Shown here piece after piece: positions 17,417 through 26,306 of a stretch of DNA of 64,000 bases. Location: NCBI GenBank assembly GCA_910575275.1, contig CAJTEE010000001.1, positions 806,001 to 870,000 of the forward strand, in the 5' to 3' direction. The DNA comes from Lachnospiraceae bacterium (GTDB lineage: Bacteria > Bacillota > Clostridia > Lachnospirales > Lachnospiraceae). The stretch's first letter is position 1. The number at the start of each line of letters is the position of its first letter. The notes beneath the pieces are model-generated. The model made no database searches. It was not told where the DNA came from and worked only from the letters and a program-made list of their open reading frames with translations. The translations under genes were made by a program, and so were the position numbers.

Positions 17417-17527
17417 GGTTGTCCTCATCCTTTCCCATAAATTTACTTGTCTGCAACAGGTTTTTTGTCTTTTCTGTCACACCTTATTAACACTATATGC
17501 GAAGGGATGGAAAAATATGCCTGGAAC

Positions 17528-18868
17528 TCACTGCTCCTTTACCATATTCACAAACCTTGTCAGCTCCGGCTTCCAGCCGAGCATGACCGTGCCGATCGGG
17601 CCGTTCCTCTGCTTGGCAATGATAACCTCAGCCACGTTTGGCGTATCCGTATCTTTGTTATAATAATCGTCCCGGTACAGGAACATAACCACATCGGCAT
17701 CCTGCTCGATCGCACCGGACTCTCTCAAGTCCGACAGCATGGGCCTGTGATCCGTCCTCGTCTCACAGGCACGGGAGAGCTGGGACAGGGCGATGACCGG
17801 CGCCTGAAGCTCGCGCGCCAGCGCCTTTAGGGAACGGGAGATCTCGGAAATCTCCTGCTGCCTGCTTTCGCTACTCCTTGCAGCACTCCCCGTCATAAGC
17901 TGGAGATAGTCGATCATCACAAGATCCAGTCCATATTCCAGCTTCACCTTTCTGCATTTGGAGCGCAGCTCCATAATGGAAATTCCCGGCGTGTCGTCGA
18001 TGATCAGCTTGGAATCCCCGATCGTCCCAATCCCCTCAACGACCGCATCCCAGTCCGCGTCCGTCAACGTCCCGGTCCGAAGCTTCTGCGAATCCACATT
18101 GGACTCCATCGCAAGCATTCGGTTCACAAGCTGCTCCTTCGACATTTCCAGGCTGAAGATCAGACAGGTCTTCTCCCGCCTCACCCCGATATAATCGGCA
18201 ATGTTTAACACGAATGCGGTCTTCCCCATCGACGGGCGGGCCGCGATCAAAATCAGATCTGACGGCTGCAGGCCGGACGTCCGGTAATCCAGGTCGAGAA
18301 AGCCGGTCGCAAGCCCCGTGACCGTTGATTTCGACCGGCTCGCCTGCTCGATTTTATCGAGAACATTTAGCGCCACCTGCCGGATCGGGACGAATTCGGA
18401 AGAAAGCCGGTTCTGCAAGAGATCGAAGATCTGCTTTTCCGTACTCGCCAGAACTGTTTCCAGGCTCTCCTTCCCCGCATAGCAGGTATTGGCGATCTCC
18501 TCATTGAGCCGGATCAACCGCCGCATAACCGCCTTTTCATATACGATCTGCGCGTAGGCGCGCACGCTGGCGGACGTCGGCACGGTCGCCACTATCTCAC
18601 GGATCGCATCCAGGTCATATACCTCCGGCGGGACGTCCTTCTCCTTTAACCGGTCCTGAAGCGTTACCAGATCGACCGGCTTCCCCTCGTTGAACAGCTC
18701 TCCCATGGCCTCAAACATGGCGCCGTACTGCTTCTGATAAAAGTCCTCCGGCCGGATCATCTCCGTGGCGGCGATCACCGCATCCCGGTCCATCAGCATG
18801 GAGCCGATGACCGACTGCTCCGCCTCGATGCTGTGCGGCAGGACCCGCTTGATTAACGCTTCATCCAT
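17528..18868 (-). CDS. dnaB: Replicative DNA helicase DnaB
   Basis: This 446-aa hexameric helicase has the N-terminal DnaB domain (LPHSIEAEQSVIGSMLMDRDAV) and the RecA-like motor with Walker A (ARPSMGKTAF), Walker B (LDLVMIDYLQLM) and the DLRESGAIEQDADVVMFLYRD segment. It unwinds DNA at the replication fork. It follows rplI by 5 bp in the conserved Firmicutes order gdpP-rplI-dnaB. Length is normal. Confidence 0.97.
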   Translation of the reverse strand: MDEALIKRVLPHSIEAEQSVIGSMLMDRDAVIAATEMIRPEDFYQKQYGAMFEAMGELFNEGKPVDLVTLQDRLKEKDVPPEVYDLDAIREIVATVPTSASVRAYAQIVYEKAVMRRLIRLNEEIANTCYAGKESLETVLASTEKQIFDLLQNRLSSEFVPIRQVALNVLDKIEQASRSKSTVTGLATGFLDLDYRTSGLQPSDLILIAARPSMGKTAFVLNIADYIGVRREKTCLIFSLEMSKEQLVNRMLAMESNVDSQKLRTGTLTDADWDAVVEGIGTIGDSKLIIDDTPGISIMELRSKCRKVKLEYGLDLVMIDYLQLMTGSAARSSESRQQEISEISRSLKALARELQAPVIALSQLSRACETRTDHRPMLSDLRESGAIEQDADVVMFLYRDDYYNKDTDTPNVAEVIIAKQRNGPIGTVMLGWKPELTRFVNMVKEQ

Positions 18869-18873
18869 GCTTT

Positions 18874-19320
18874 CTATGCCTCAACTACCTTCACACGAAG
18901 CTTTGCGGTTACATCCTTGTGGAGCTTTACCGGGACCTCGACGGTCCCCAGGCTCTTGATCGGTTCCGGCAGCACCATCTTTTTCTTGTCAATATCCAGG
19001 TTTAACTGATCAAGCGCCGCCTTGGCGATCTCTTTTGTGGACACGGAGCCGAACGTCCGGCCTCCCTCTCCCGCCTTGATCGTAACCGTCACCGATTTTT
19101 CCCCGATCTCCTCTGCCAGCTTCTTTGCGGCCGCGAGCTGTTCGGCGGCAATCCTGGCCTCATTCGCCTTTTGGAGCTTCAAATCATTTAAGTTCTTGGG
19201 CGTCGCCTCGACGCCGAGCTTCTTGGGCAGAATAAAATTCCTCGCATACCCATCATTGACCTTGACAAGCTCGCCCTTTTTTCCCAGTGCCTTTACATCC
19301 TCTAATAATACGACTTCCAT
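18874..19320 (-). CDS. rplI: 50S ribosomal protein L9
   Basis: A 148-aa L9 protein with the N-terminal RNA-binding signature ([35 protein letters not shown]), the long connecting helix and the C-terminal domain. It lies 3 bp after gdpP and just before dnaB, the usual arrangement. Confidence 0.97.
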   Translation of the reverse strand: MEVVLLEDVKALGKKGELVKVNDGYARNFILPKKLGVEATPKNLNDLKLQKANEARIAAEQLAAAKKLAEEIGEKSVTVTIKAGEGGRTFGSVSTKEIAKAALDQLNLDIDKKKMVLPEPIKSLGTVEVPVKLHKDVTAKLRVKVVEA

Positions 19321-19323
19321 CTT

Positions 19324-21369
19324 TTAGATTTCTCCTTTCTCCTCCATTGCATCAATTAATTCCTTGATCTTTTCTCTGGCCTCCCCGACCGACATACCGG
19401 GAAGCTGCGCCCCGGCGATCGTCCTGTGGCCTCCGCCTCCAAGCCGTTCCATCATGACCTGCACATTGATCTCATCAATGGAGCGGGCGCTGACATAGAT
19501 CTTCCCCTCATAGGGCGTGAGGACCACGGACGCCTTGATTCCCACAATATCCAGAAGCTCGTTTGCCGCCTGCGCGCCCACGACTGTCGGGCTCTCCACG
19601 CCCTCGGACGGGCAGACGCTGATCGCAAACGCACCGTGATAGACCTCGGCCTGCCGGACCGCCTCGGCTCTCGCCTTGTAGTCCTCCATCTTATCCCGAA
19701 ACAGCTTGCGCACCCGCGTCACATCGGCGCCGTTGCGCCTTAAAAACGCCGCCGCCTCAAACGTGCGGACACCGGCCTGATTGGTGAAATTATTCGTATC
19801 AATCACGATTCCGGCATACATGGCATCTGCCTCCGCCGACTTGATCCGGATATTATCCGCCACATACTGTAAGATCTCCGCAACCAGCTCGCTCGCCGAG
19901 GAGGCATAGGGTTCAACATAGGAAAGCGTCGCGTTGGAGATGACCTCGCTCGACTGGCGGTGATGGTCGATGACGACGATCGTGCGCACCAGCTTTAAAA
20001 GCTCGGGCGCCTCAGTGTAACTCGGCCGGTTGACATCGACGACCACAAGCGCCGTATTGGCGTCTGCAATATCGGCTGCCGCCTCACTGTTTAAAAACAA
20101 ATCGGCCGGATAATCATTGTTGTCCACAAACCGGTCCAGCATCGGGCGCACGGACGACGTGACCTCGTTGATTACGATGTGAGCCTTTTTATTCAATGCC
20201 ACAGCGATCCGATACACGCCGATCGCCGAACCCAAAGCGTCGATGTCCCCGATCTTATGTCCCATGATTAAAAGGCGGTCCTTGGTCTCCAAAAGCTCCC
20301 GCATGGCGTGTGCCTTTACGCGGGCCTTTACGCGCGTCGTCTTCTCAAGCTGCTGGGACTTTCCGCCGAAATACTGGATCCTCTCCCCACACTTGACTAC
20401 GGCCTGGTCGCCGCCGCGGCCCAGTGCCATGTCGATCGCCGTCCGTGCGTACTCGTAGCACTGCACGTAGGTCTCGCCGTTCATGCCGATGCCGATACTC
20501 AAGGTCACGGCCATCTCATTTCCGATGTTGACCGTCTTTACATCCTCAAGGAGGGAGAAACGCTCGGCCTCCAGCCGCTCCATGTAGCGCTGCTTGATCG
20601 CAAAGAAATATTTGTCCTTTTCCAGCTTCCGCACGATTCCGTTGACCGCAGAGATATACTTGTTAATCTTCCGGTCGATTAAGGCCGTCAGAAGCGAACG
20701 TCGTACCTCCTCGACGCTCTCCAGGGCTTCATCATAATTGTCAAGGTAGATTAACCCCGCCACCATCTTCTGATTGTTGATCGCCTGCTTACAGGTATAG
20801 ATCTCCGTCTCGTCATAGAGGTACACAGCCAGGACCTGCTGTCCCATATCCGTATCCTCCATTGTCTCCAGCACATTCTGGTCCTGGCCGAGACATACAC
20901 GTTTTATGCGGACGCAGTAACGGGCTTCCCTGTATTCGCTGTGTGTCTCTAAAGACTCCTCCATCCCGGAAAGCACCTCGGGCGTAAGCTCCGCAAACAG
21001 CGCCGTGAGCGATTTTCTTGAGTTTTTTTCTTCTTTGATGACGGCCGCAAACGCCTGATTGACCCACAGGAGCCGCCCGTCCACATCGGCAAGCCCGTAA
21101 GGAAGCTCCATGGATTCCAGAAGCTTTTTCTGGCTCTGGCTGTACTTGGCCGCAAAGGACACGAGCCCGCCGGCGAGCTTCCTTCTCCCATAAAAAAACA
21201 GTACACCGGCACAGATCAGATACAAAGCGGAAAAAACCGTCATGGCGATACCGGCCTGTAAAGAAACCATCGTCACCGCTACATTTGCACAAAGCACGAA
21301 AACCGAAAGTACAAGCGGCCACTGTAAATATTTTTGCAGACCGCTCTTGATCTTGTTTTTCTCTTTCAT
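19324..21369 (-). CDS. gdpP: Cyclic-di-AMP phosphodiesterase GdpP
   Basis: The 681-aa protein has two N-terminal membrane helices (about residues 13-55), a PAS-like domain (~80-150), a degenerate GGDEF domain (~180-300) and DHH/DHHA1 hydrolase domains. The metal ligands are in MGHKIGDIDALGSAIG, VVVDVNRPS, VVIDHHR and GIVIDTNNF, and DHHA1 ends in the GGGGH motif. It hydrolyses cyclic di-AMP and so controls cell-wall and potassium balance. The ATG at 21369 is chosen because CAGGAG lies upstream; the GTG at 21390 lacks one. Confidence 0.95.
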   Translation of the reverse strand: MKEKNKIKSGLQKYLQWPLVLSVFVLCANVAVTMVSLQAGIAMTVFSALYLICAGVLFFYGRRKLAGGLVSFAAKYSQSQKKLLESMELPYGLADVDGRLLWVNQAFAAVIKEEKNSRKSLTALFAELTPEVLSGMEESLETHSEYREARYCVRIKRVCLGQDQNVLETMEDTDMGQQVLAVYLYDETEIYTCKQAINNQKMVAGLIYLDNYDEALESVEEVRRSLLTALIDRKINKYISAVNGIVRKLEKDKYFFAIKQRYMERLEAERFSLLEDVKTVNIGNEMAVTLSIGIGMNGETYVQCYEYARTAIDMALGRGGDQAVVKCGERIQYFGGKSQQLEKTTRVKARVKAHAMRELLETKDRLLIMGHKIGDIDALGSAIGVYRIAVALNKKAHIVINEVTSSVRPMLDRFVDNNDYPADLFLNSEAAADIADANTALVVVDVNRPSYTEAPELLKLVRTIVVIDHHRQSSEVISNATLSYVEPYASSASELVAEILQYVADNIRIKSAEADAMYAGIVIDTNNFTNQAGVRTFEAAAFLRRNGADVTRVRKLFRDKMEDYKARAEAVRQAEVYHGAFAISVCPSEGVESPTVVGAQAANELLDIVGIKASVVLTPYEGKIYVSARSIDEINVQVMMERLGGGGHRTIAGAQLPGMSVGEAREKIKELIDAMEEKGEI

Positions 21370-21460
21370 CCATATTCTCCTGTTTTTCACGCCCGGATGC
21401 GAACATGAAACCTTCCCGGGACAAACGATTTCTAAAGATTATATCATATTTCCGTTCAAT

Positions 21461-21518
21461 TTAAAAGCCCCTGCCGTTCCTGTTTAATCTTTGGAAAAAC
21501 AGAAACGGTAGGGGCCTT
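21461..21518 (-). terminator. Terminator of the ABC-F gene
   Basis: GCCCCTGCCGTT and AACGGTAGGGGC arms, extended by CCTGTTT/AAACAGA, form a long imperfect stem whose minus-strand 3' side ends in TTTT. It separates the ABC-F gene from gdpP. Confidence 0.75.
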
Positions 21519-21533
21519 GCGCATCACGCGGTT

Positions 21534-23171
21534 TTAGTCGTCGTTTTCCTGGCTCTCGGTGACAGTGAAGGTGAAGCGCTTTCTCGCCATCTCGTCGCTG
21601 TCCAAGTATTCGTCATAGGTCGTAATCTTATCCACAAGCCTGCCGCCTATGATCTCCATAATGCGGTTTGCCGTGGTCTGTACGATCTGATGGTCACGGG
21701 AGGAAAAGATCATAACGCCTGAGAATTTCTGCATACCTTTATTTAAGGCTGTGATTGCCTCCATATCCAGATGATCGGTCGGCTCATCCAAAAGCAGCAC
21801 GTTCGCACCGGAAATCATAAGCTTCGAAAGCATGCAGCGTACTCTCTCGCCGCCGGACAAAACCTTTACCTTCTTCACGCCATCCTCGCCCGCAAACAGC
21901 ATTCTTCCGAGGAAGCCGCGGACATACGTCACGTCCTTTTCCGGGGAATACTGTGTCAGCCAGTCCACAATCGTATCGTCATTGTCAAACTCGGCGCTGT
22001 TGTCCTTCGGAAAATACGCCTGTGTCGTCGTCAGCCCCCATTTGTAATTGCCAGAATCCGGCTCCATCTCGCCGGACAGAATCTTGAAAAGCGTCGTCTT
22101 CGCAAGCTCGTTCGGACCGACCAGCGCCACCTTGTCCTCACGCCCAAGCGTAAAGGAGAGATTGTCCAGAACCTTTACGCCGTCTATGGTTTTGGAAAGG
22201 TTCTCCACCGTCAGGACCTCGTTTCCGATCTCGCGGAACGGGCGGAAATCAATATATGGGTATTTCCGGCTCGACGGCTTGATCTCATCGAGCTCGATCT
22301 TTTCCAGCGCACGCTTCCTCGAGGTAGCCTGCTTGGATTTGGAGGCGTTGGCCGAGAAGCGCTGGATAAATTCCTGCAACTCCTTGATCTTTTCCTCCTT
22401 CTTCCGGTTCGCCTCCTTCATCTGCTTGATCATCAGCTGGCTGGACTCGAACCAGAAGTCATAGTTGCCGGCGTAAAGCTGGATCTTTCCGTAGTCAATA
22501 TCCGCGATCTGCGTACATACCTTATTTAAGAAGTAACGGTCATGGGAGACCACGATCACCGTGTTCTCGAAATTGATCAGAAACTCCTCGAGCCAGGCGA
22601 TTGCATCCAGATCAAGATGGTTTGTTGGCTCATCCAAAAGCAGGATATCCGGGTTGCCAAACAATGCCTGCGCTAAGAGCACCTTTACCTTTAAGGGGCC
22701 GGTCAGCTCCTTCATCTGCTTATAATGCATCTCTGTCTCAACACCGAGGCCGTTTAAGAGGTTCTCCGCATCGGACTCTGCCTCCCAGCCGTTCATGGCG
22801 GCAAATTCGCCCTCCAGCTCGGCAGCCTTGATGCCGTCTTCATCCGTAAAGTCCTCCTTCATGTAGATGGCGTCCTTTTCCTTCATGATGTCATAGAGGC
22901 GTTTGTTCCCCATGATGACCGTATCCAAAACAGGATATTCGTCGTATTTAAAGTGGTCCTGCTGCAAAAAGGACAGGCGCTGGCCCGGCGTGACTGCCAC
23001 CTCGCCGTTCGTCGGCTCAAGCTGCCCGGATAATATTCTTAAAAAAGTAGATTTGCCAGCGCCGTTCGCGCCGATCAACCCGTAGCAGTTTCCCTCGGTG
23101 AATTTAATGTTTACGTCCTCGAACAACGCCTTTTTCCCCACCCGCAATGTAACATTATTTGCACTGATCAT
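21534..23171 (-). CDS. ABC-F family ATPase (YkpA/YbiT type)
   Basis: The 545-aa protein has two ABC ATPase domains and no membrane segment, as in ABC-F ribosome-associated factors. Domain 1 has a full Walker A (GANGAGKST) and LLLDEPTNHLDLDAIAWLEEFL, but its signature reads LTGPLKVKV instead of LSGG. Domain 2 has Walker A GPNELAKTT with Ala in place of the last Gly, signature LSGGERVRC and LLLDEPTDHLD; its switch region reads SSRDHQ rather than SHDHQ. The linker is rich in K/E. These changes seem to belong to a subfamily rather than to decay, but this was not checked by alignment. Confidence 0.9.
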   Translation of the reverse strand: MISANNVTLRVGKKALFEDVNIKFTEGNCYGLIGANGAGKSTFLRILSGQLEPTNGEVAVTPGQRLSFLQQDHFKYDEYPVLDTVIMGNKRLYDIMKEKDAIYMKEDFTDEDGIKAAELEGEFAAMNGWEAESDAENLLNGLGVETEMHYKQMKELTGPLKVKVLLAQALFGNPDILLLDEPTNHLDLDAIAWLEEFLINFENTVIVVSHDRYFLNKVCTQIADIDYGKIQLYAGNYDFWFESSQLMIKQMKEANRKKEEKIKELQEFIQRFSANASKSKQATSRKRALEKIELDEIKPSSRKYPYIDFRPFREIGNEVLTVENLSKTIDGVKVLDNLSFTLGREDKVALVGPNELAKTTLFKILSGEMEPDSGNYKWGLTTTQAYFPKDNSAEFDNDDTIVDWLTQYSPEKDVTYVRGFLGRMLFAGEDGVKKVKVLSGGERVRCMLSKLMISGANVLLLDEPTDHLDMEAITALNKGMQKFSGVMIFSSRDHQIVQTTANRIMEIIGGRLVDKITTYDEYLDSDEMARKRFTFTVTESQENDD

Positions 23172-23290
23172 GTTCTAACCCTCAATCTTCTCCTGTTTTC
23201 ACGTTTTATGGCCGCACCTTCTATTATACATAAAACCTTTGTTTTTGCAAGGAAAATACGCGTGTGTTTCACGCCAAATATACCTGGCCG

Positions 23291-23353
23291 TTATTCGGAA
23301 AATACTTTTCCCAGCTCAATCAGGCCCCCGTCAAGCACACGGACCTTTGCCAT
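23291..23353 (-). pseudogene. 20-codon N-terminal remnant, possibly of a lactonase-type MBL protein
   Basis: The minus-strand ORF MAKVRVLDGGLIELGKVFSE has a strong ribosome site (AGGGAGG) and stops after 20 codons. The start resembles the N terminus of MBL-fold lactonases (xKVxVLDxGxIE). A diverged copy of this segment (28 of 35 bases identical at its 3' end) lies at 24495-24560 on the other side of the nitrilase gene. Confidence 0.4.
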
Positions 23354-23413
23354 ATCCTCCCTGTCATGTCCGGTTGTTTCCCATGATTGCTGTATTCATT
23401 GACTTTCTGCTGC

Positions 23414-23443
23414 TTGACACAAAGTATATTGACATGCTATGCT
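23414..23443 (+). promoter_or_regulatory. Sigma-A promoter of the nitrilase-fold gene
   Basis: A perfect TTGACA (23414-23419) with an 18-bp spacer to TATGCT (23438-23443), about 80 bp before the start codon. Confidence 0.5.
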
Positions 23444-23523
23444 TTTTTCAAGAAATTTCTGAAGCGGCTCTTGAAACCCATATGAAGGCAACATAAAGAT
23501 TCCAGTGCAGCAGGAGGCATAGC

Positions 23524-24336
23524 ATGAATCAGAAAACCAGAATCGCGGCGGCACAGTTTTCCATGTCAGACAGCATGGAGGCCAATTATCAAAAGGCTCT
23601 GCACTATATCCGCGAGGCGGCCGTAAAGGGAGCAAGACTTGTCTGTTTCCCGGAGGGACAGCTCTCCCAGTATGTTCCGCAGTACGAGGGCCTTGACACG
23701 GACGGCTTTGCCGTAGAGCTTACGCATCCTTTTGTGAAGGGGCTCTGCGCGGCCTGCCGGGAAAATCATATCCTAGCGGCCCTGGGACTTTGTCTGAAAC
23801 TTGACGAGCATGTCTACGCGACTGTCGCGCTGATTTCGGAGGACGGCTCCATCCTCGGCATTGAAAAGAAAAAGCACATCGTCCGCGCCAAACATTTTTA
23901 TGAAAAGGACTACTTTACGGCCGGGAACGACGGATTCCAGGTCATCGACACATCCATCGGGAAAATCGGCCTGATCGTCTGCTATGACCGCCATTTTCCG
24001 GAGAGCTATCGGGCCTGCGTGCGCAAGGGGGCGGAGTTGATTCTCGTTCCGGTCGCCAACGAAAAGCTTGAGCCGACTGAAATCTTCCGCTGGGAAATCC
24101 GCATTGCCGCTTTCCAGAACAGCGTAAACCTGATTATGTGCAATCGGATCGGTCTGGATGGAAACATGGATTTTTGTGGGGAGACTCTCATGGCCGCCCC
24201 CGACGGCAGCCTTCTTGCCCTGGCGGACGATACGGAGCAGTTGCTTTTTGCCGACATGGATCTGGCCGGCACGGCAGAAATCCGCCGTCAAAGGCAGTAT
24301 TTCCCGCTTCTGCGCCCGGATGTGTTTCTTCTGTAA
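23524..24336 (+). CDS. Carbon-nitrogen hydrolase (nitrilase superfamily, carbamoylase-like)
   Basis: The 270-aa protein has the nitrilase-fold Glu-Lys-Cys triad: Glu in CFPEGQLSQY (about 43), Lys in IEKKKHIV (about 118) and Cys in GLIVCYDRHFPES (about 150). The Cys context is typical of N-carbamoyl amino-acid hydrolases and beta-ureidopropionases, which cleave a carbamoyl group to give CO2, ammonia and an amino acid. It is flanked by partial duplications and faces ATC hydrolase-like genes. In ATC breakdown an N-carbamoyl-cysteine intermediate is known, so this enzyme could supply that second step, as inference. GGAGG precedes the ATG. Confidence 0.82.
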   Translation: MNQKTRIAAAQFSMSDSMEANYQKALHYIREAAVKGARLVCFPEGQLSQYVPQYEGLDTDGFAVELTHPFVKGLCAACRENHILAALGLCLKLDEHVYATVALISEDGSILGIEKKKHIVRAKHFYEKDYFTAGNDGFQVIDTSIGKIGLIVCYDRHFPESYRACVRKGAELILVPVANEKLEPTEIFRWEIRIAAFQNSVNLIMCNRIGLDGNMDFCGETLMAAPDGSLLALADDTEQLLFADMDLAGTAEIRRQRQYFPLLRPDVFLL

Positions 24337-24355
24337 AAAATAAACAAGAGCGCTA

Positions 24356-24383
24356 AAAAGGGAGATAAGCAGCTTATCTCCCT
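24356..24383 (-). terminator. Terminator, functional on the minus strand
   Basis: GGGAGATAAG (24360-24369) pairs with CTTATCTCCC (24373-24382). On the minus strand the stem is followed by TTTTTAG, so it best fits the leftward symporter/ATC-hydrolase operon. Confidence 0.6.
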
Positions 24384-24494
24384 GGAAATTAACGATTCAC
24401 ACTCAAAGCAGTGAAGCATTTATTTCATTCCAATTCGTCATCATACGGAGGATCTCCCATTTCTGCGCCGGATGGACCTGGCCCGGATCTCTGT

Positions 24495-24560
24495 TTATTC
24501 GGGAAGCATCTTTCTCAGTTCAATCAGGCATGCTGACTCTTGCGGCATCCTCTCTGCCAT
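24495..24560 (-). pseudogene. Second, diverged copy of the truncated lactonase-like ORF
   Basis: A 21-codon minus-strand ORF ends in LIELRKMLPE, parallel to LIELGKVFSE of the copy at 23291-23353. DNA identity is clearest over 24495-24529. It marks the left part of a decayed duplicate of the segment that contains the nitrilase gene. Confidence 0.4.
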
Positions 24561-24603
24561 AATCCTCATGAATAGGGAGCGAACCGCCACAGCTCTCACC
24601 AGA

Positions 24604-24642
24604 ACGGCCGAGATCCGCCGTCAAAGGCAGTATCTTCCGCTT
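24604..24642. repeat. Duplicated tail of the nitrilase gene
   Basis: 35 of 39 bases match 24271-24309, the codons of the last ~20 residues of the nitrilase gene (core ATCCGCCGTCAAAGGCAGTAT). The copy overlaps, on the opposite strand, the end of the first ATC hydrolase-like gene and supplies its last residues and stop codon. Confidence 0.75.
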
Positions 24643-25295
24643 TTTTGCTCTCCCTCGTAGTTATCGTAACCGTGGAGAAAGGCGGCGTCTGTCCCTGTCG
24701 CCTCACAGGCTGCCCTTGCCGCTTCCAAAAACAGGCGGCACCTAACCTCCTCCGTAAGCTCTGGAAGCGGTTTTTTATCATCGTTGCAAAAAGCCGCATC
24801 AAACTTTGGAAACAGTTCCCTTCGTTCCTTTTCGCAGAGATTTGCCGGCCGCAGGTAAACGGATAAACGACAGAATTCATCCCCTTCATTCAAAAGTGTT
24901 TTTCCAAGATTAATCTGCGCCTTTTCGCTCACTGCTGCTTTGACATAGGCCGGATAAAATTCCTCACAATACATCTGCCCGAGAAGCGGTTCGGTTTCCC
25001 ATACGGCTGCCATTGGGCAGGAGAGTATGTTCACAAAAAGTTCCTCCTCCTCCCGGCACAGCCATTCACGGACCGCTCCCCTGCCGCAGGGAACTCCCCA
25101 GTTTTTGTCCATTATAAATCTAAGATTGGGCTTATAGCCGCTTTGAAGCATCTGCTCCCGTTTCAGCTGGCCAAGCCTTTTTCCGTATCCCCGAACTGCT
25201 TCACGGATGGCCGCCTTCCCTTTAATTCCATTTGTTTCTGTCAGTGTCCTCGCAAAAGCGAGATAAAGTGCCGCAAATTGCCCGTTATCCTGCAT
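24621..25295 (-). CDS. ATC hydrolase-family protein, C-terminally truncated paralogue
   Basis: The 224-aa member of the L-2-amino-thiazoline-4-carboxylic acid hydrolase family shows the shared motifs REAVRGYG, CPMAAVW, MYCEEF and GDEFCRLSVYLRP. The three other copies in this window are about 300-312 aa; this one lacks the last ~90 residues. Its final residues (SGRYCL and stop) come from the antisense of a duplicated nitrilase-gene tail, so it was cut by recombination. The conserved cysteine region is intact, so it may still be active. It overlaps the upstream paralogue by 11 bp. Confidence 0.8.
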   Translation of the reverse strand: MQDNGQFAALYLAFARTLTETNGIKGKAAIREAVRGYGKRLGQLKREQMLQSGYKPNLRFIMDKNWGVPCGRGAVREWLCREEEELFVNILSCPMAAVWETEPLLGQMYCEEFYPAYVKAAVSEKAQINLGKTLLNEGDEFCRLSVYLRPANLCEKERRELFPKFDAAFCNDDKKPLPELTEEVRCRLFLEAARAACEATGTDAAFLHGYDNYEGEQKSGRYCL

Positions 25296-26184
25296 ATCCG
25301 ACCTCCTTTAACAGTGGCTTTAAAAAGCAGTTTTGGATGAGTTCCTTTGCCCGGTGCTTCCCATAGGTTTCCCAAAGAGGTTCCTCGTCGGGTCGGATAT
25401 GAATCGGCAGATGGCCTTCCAGAAAATTGTTGTCAATCAACTGCTCCGTCGCCTGCGCACGCTCCCGAAACTCCCTTCCCTGCGCGGCGGCCGCTTGTGT
25501 AAGGCCGAAGGCTACGGCTGCGATTCCATCCTCCCGGAATGCCTCATCTGCACATTCCAAAAGATAGTAATACATTTTGATCCACAGCATGTTAAAGCCC
25601 TCTTTTCCCTGCGGTTTCGGCATAGCGGTTTCCGGTTTGCGATACCCCGGATCGTATTCCTCAAAGCAGAGTTTCCTTTCTTCCTCCGTCAAATTTTCCG
25701 GGCGAAACGTATGATAGAAGCAGCAGCGGTCGTCCCCGTCCTGCGTTAGGGTACGCGTAAGGTTGATTTTCGCCTTTCCAAAGCTAAATGCCTCATAGCA
25801 GGCTATATGAAATTCTTCACAGTAAATGCGCCCAAGGGCCTTTGCGTCGTATTTTTTCCATACATCCGCGAACGAGCAGATTAGCGTATCGCTGATCCGC
25901 TCCTCCCGTGTATTCCGAATCACCTTTGAGGTAAAACGAGGTTCCCCCGGACGATCTCTCCCTTCCTGGAAAAGCGTAAGCAGATTGATTTTTATTTGAT
26001 TGTCCATCAGGCGTTTTCTATTTGTCAGCCCCCGGTCCTTTCCGTAGCGCCTTACGGCCTCACGCAAAGCGGCTTCCCCTTCTATCCCATAGCGCGCAAC
26101 CAGTTCCTTTGCTATGAATGTATACAAAATGACCCAGCTATCCTGCAGACATTCCAGCTTGATATCCTCTAATCGCTTTATCAT
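25285..26184 (-). CDS. ATC hydrolase-family protein, paralogue 2
   Basis: About 299 aa. Family motifs are EAALREAVRRYGKDRG, LICSFADVW, IYCEEFHIACYEAF, TLTQDGDDRCCFYHTFRP and the C-terminal LWIKMYYYLLECADEAF helix region. The second position of the usual CP motif is Ser here (CS instead of CP). The family is named for hydrolysis of 2-amino-thiazoline-4-carboxylate on the way to L-cysteine; most clostridial members have not been tested. ATG 26184 (AAAGGA upstream) matches the paralogue starts; 26199 is an alternative coupled to the small upstream ORF. Confidence 0.8.
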   Translation of the reverse strand: MIKRLEDIKLECLQDSWVILYTFIAKELVARYGIEGEAALREAVRRYGKDRGLTNRKRLMDNQIKINLLTLFQEGRDRPGEPRFTSKVIRNTREERISDTLICSFADVWKKYDAKALGRIYCEEFHIACYEAFSFGKAKINLTRTLTQDGDDRCCFYHTFRPENLTEEERKLCFEEYDPGYRKPETAMPKPQGKEGFNMLWIKMYYYLLECADEAFREDGIAAVAFGLTQAAAAQGREFRERAQATEQLIDNNFLEGHLPIHIRPDEEPLWETYGKHRAKELIQNCFLKPLLKEVGYAG

Positions 26185-26195
26185 AAAAAATCCTT

Positions 26196-26306
26196 TCATA
26201 CATCCTTCTTTTTTGAATAATTGGGCCACTCCTTCTTAAACTGCCAGAGCATCCAAATAATAAACCCACTTAAAACCACAATACAGCCATAAACCAGCAT
26301 GTCCAT
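26196..26306 (-). CDS. Small single-pass membrane protein (36 aa)
   Basis: The ATG overlaps the symporter's stop codon (TAATG). The product starts MDMLVYGCIVVLSGFIIWML, one hydrophobic helix, followed by a basic tail (KKEW...KKK). Its stop overlaps a possible ATG of the next gene (ATGA). Coupling on both sides suggests a real small protein, perhaps an accessory subunit of the sodium symporter, as some SSS carriers have. Confidence 0.6.
   Translation of the reverse strand: MDMLVYGCIVVLSGFIIWMLWQFKKEWPNYSKKKDV

Larger units (their letters stand above)
23172..23523. other. Spacer before the nitrilase gene, with a truncated ORF and promoter
   Basis: It contains a 20-codon minus-strand ORF (listed next) and a good sigma-A promoter facing right. 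Nothing else was recognised. Confidence 0.5.
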
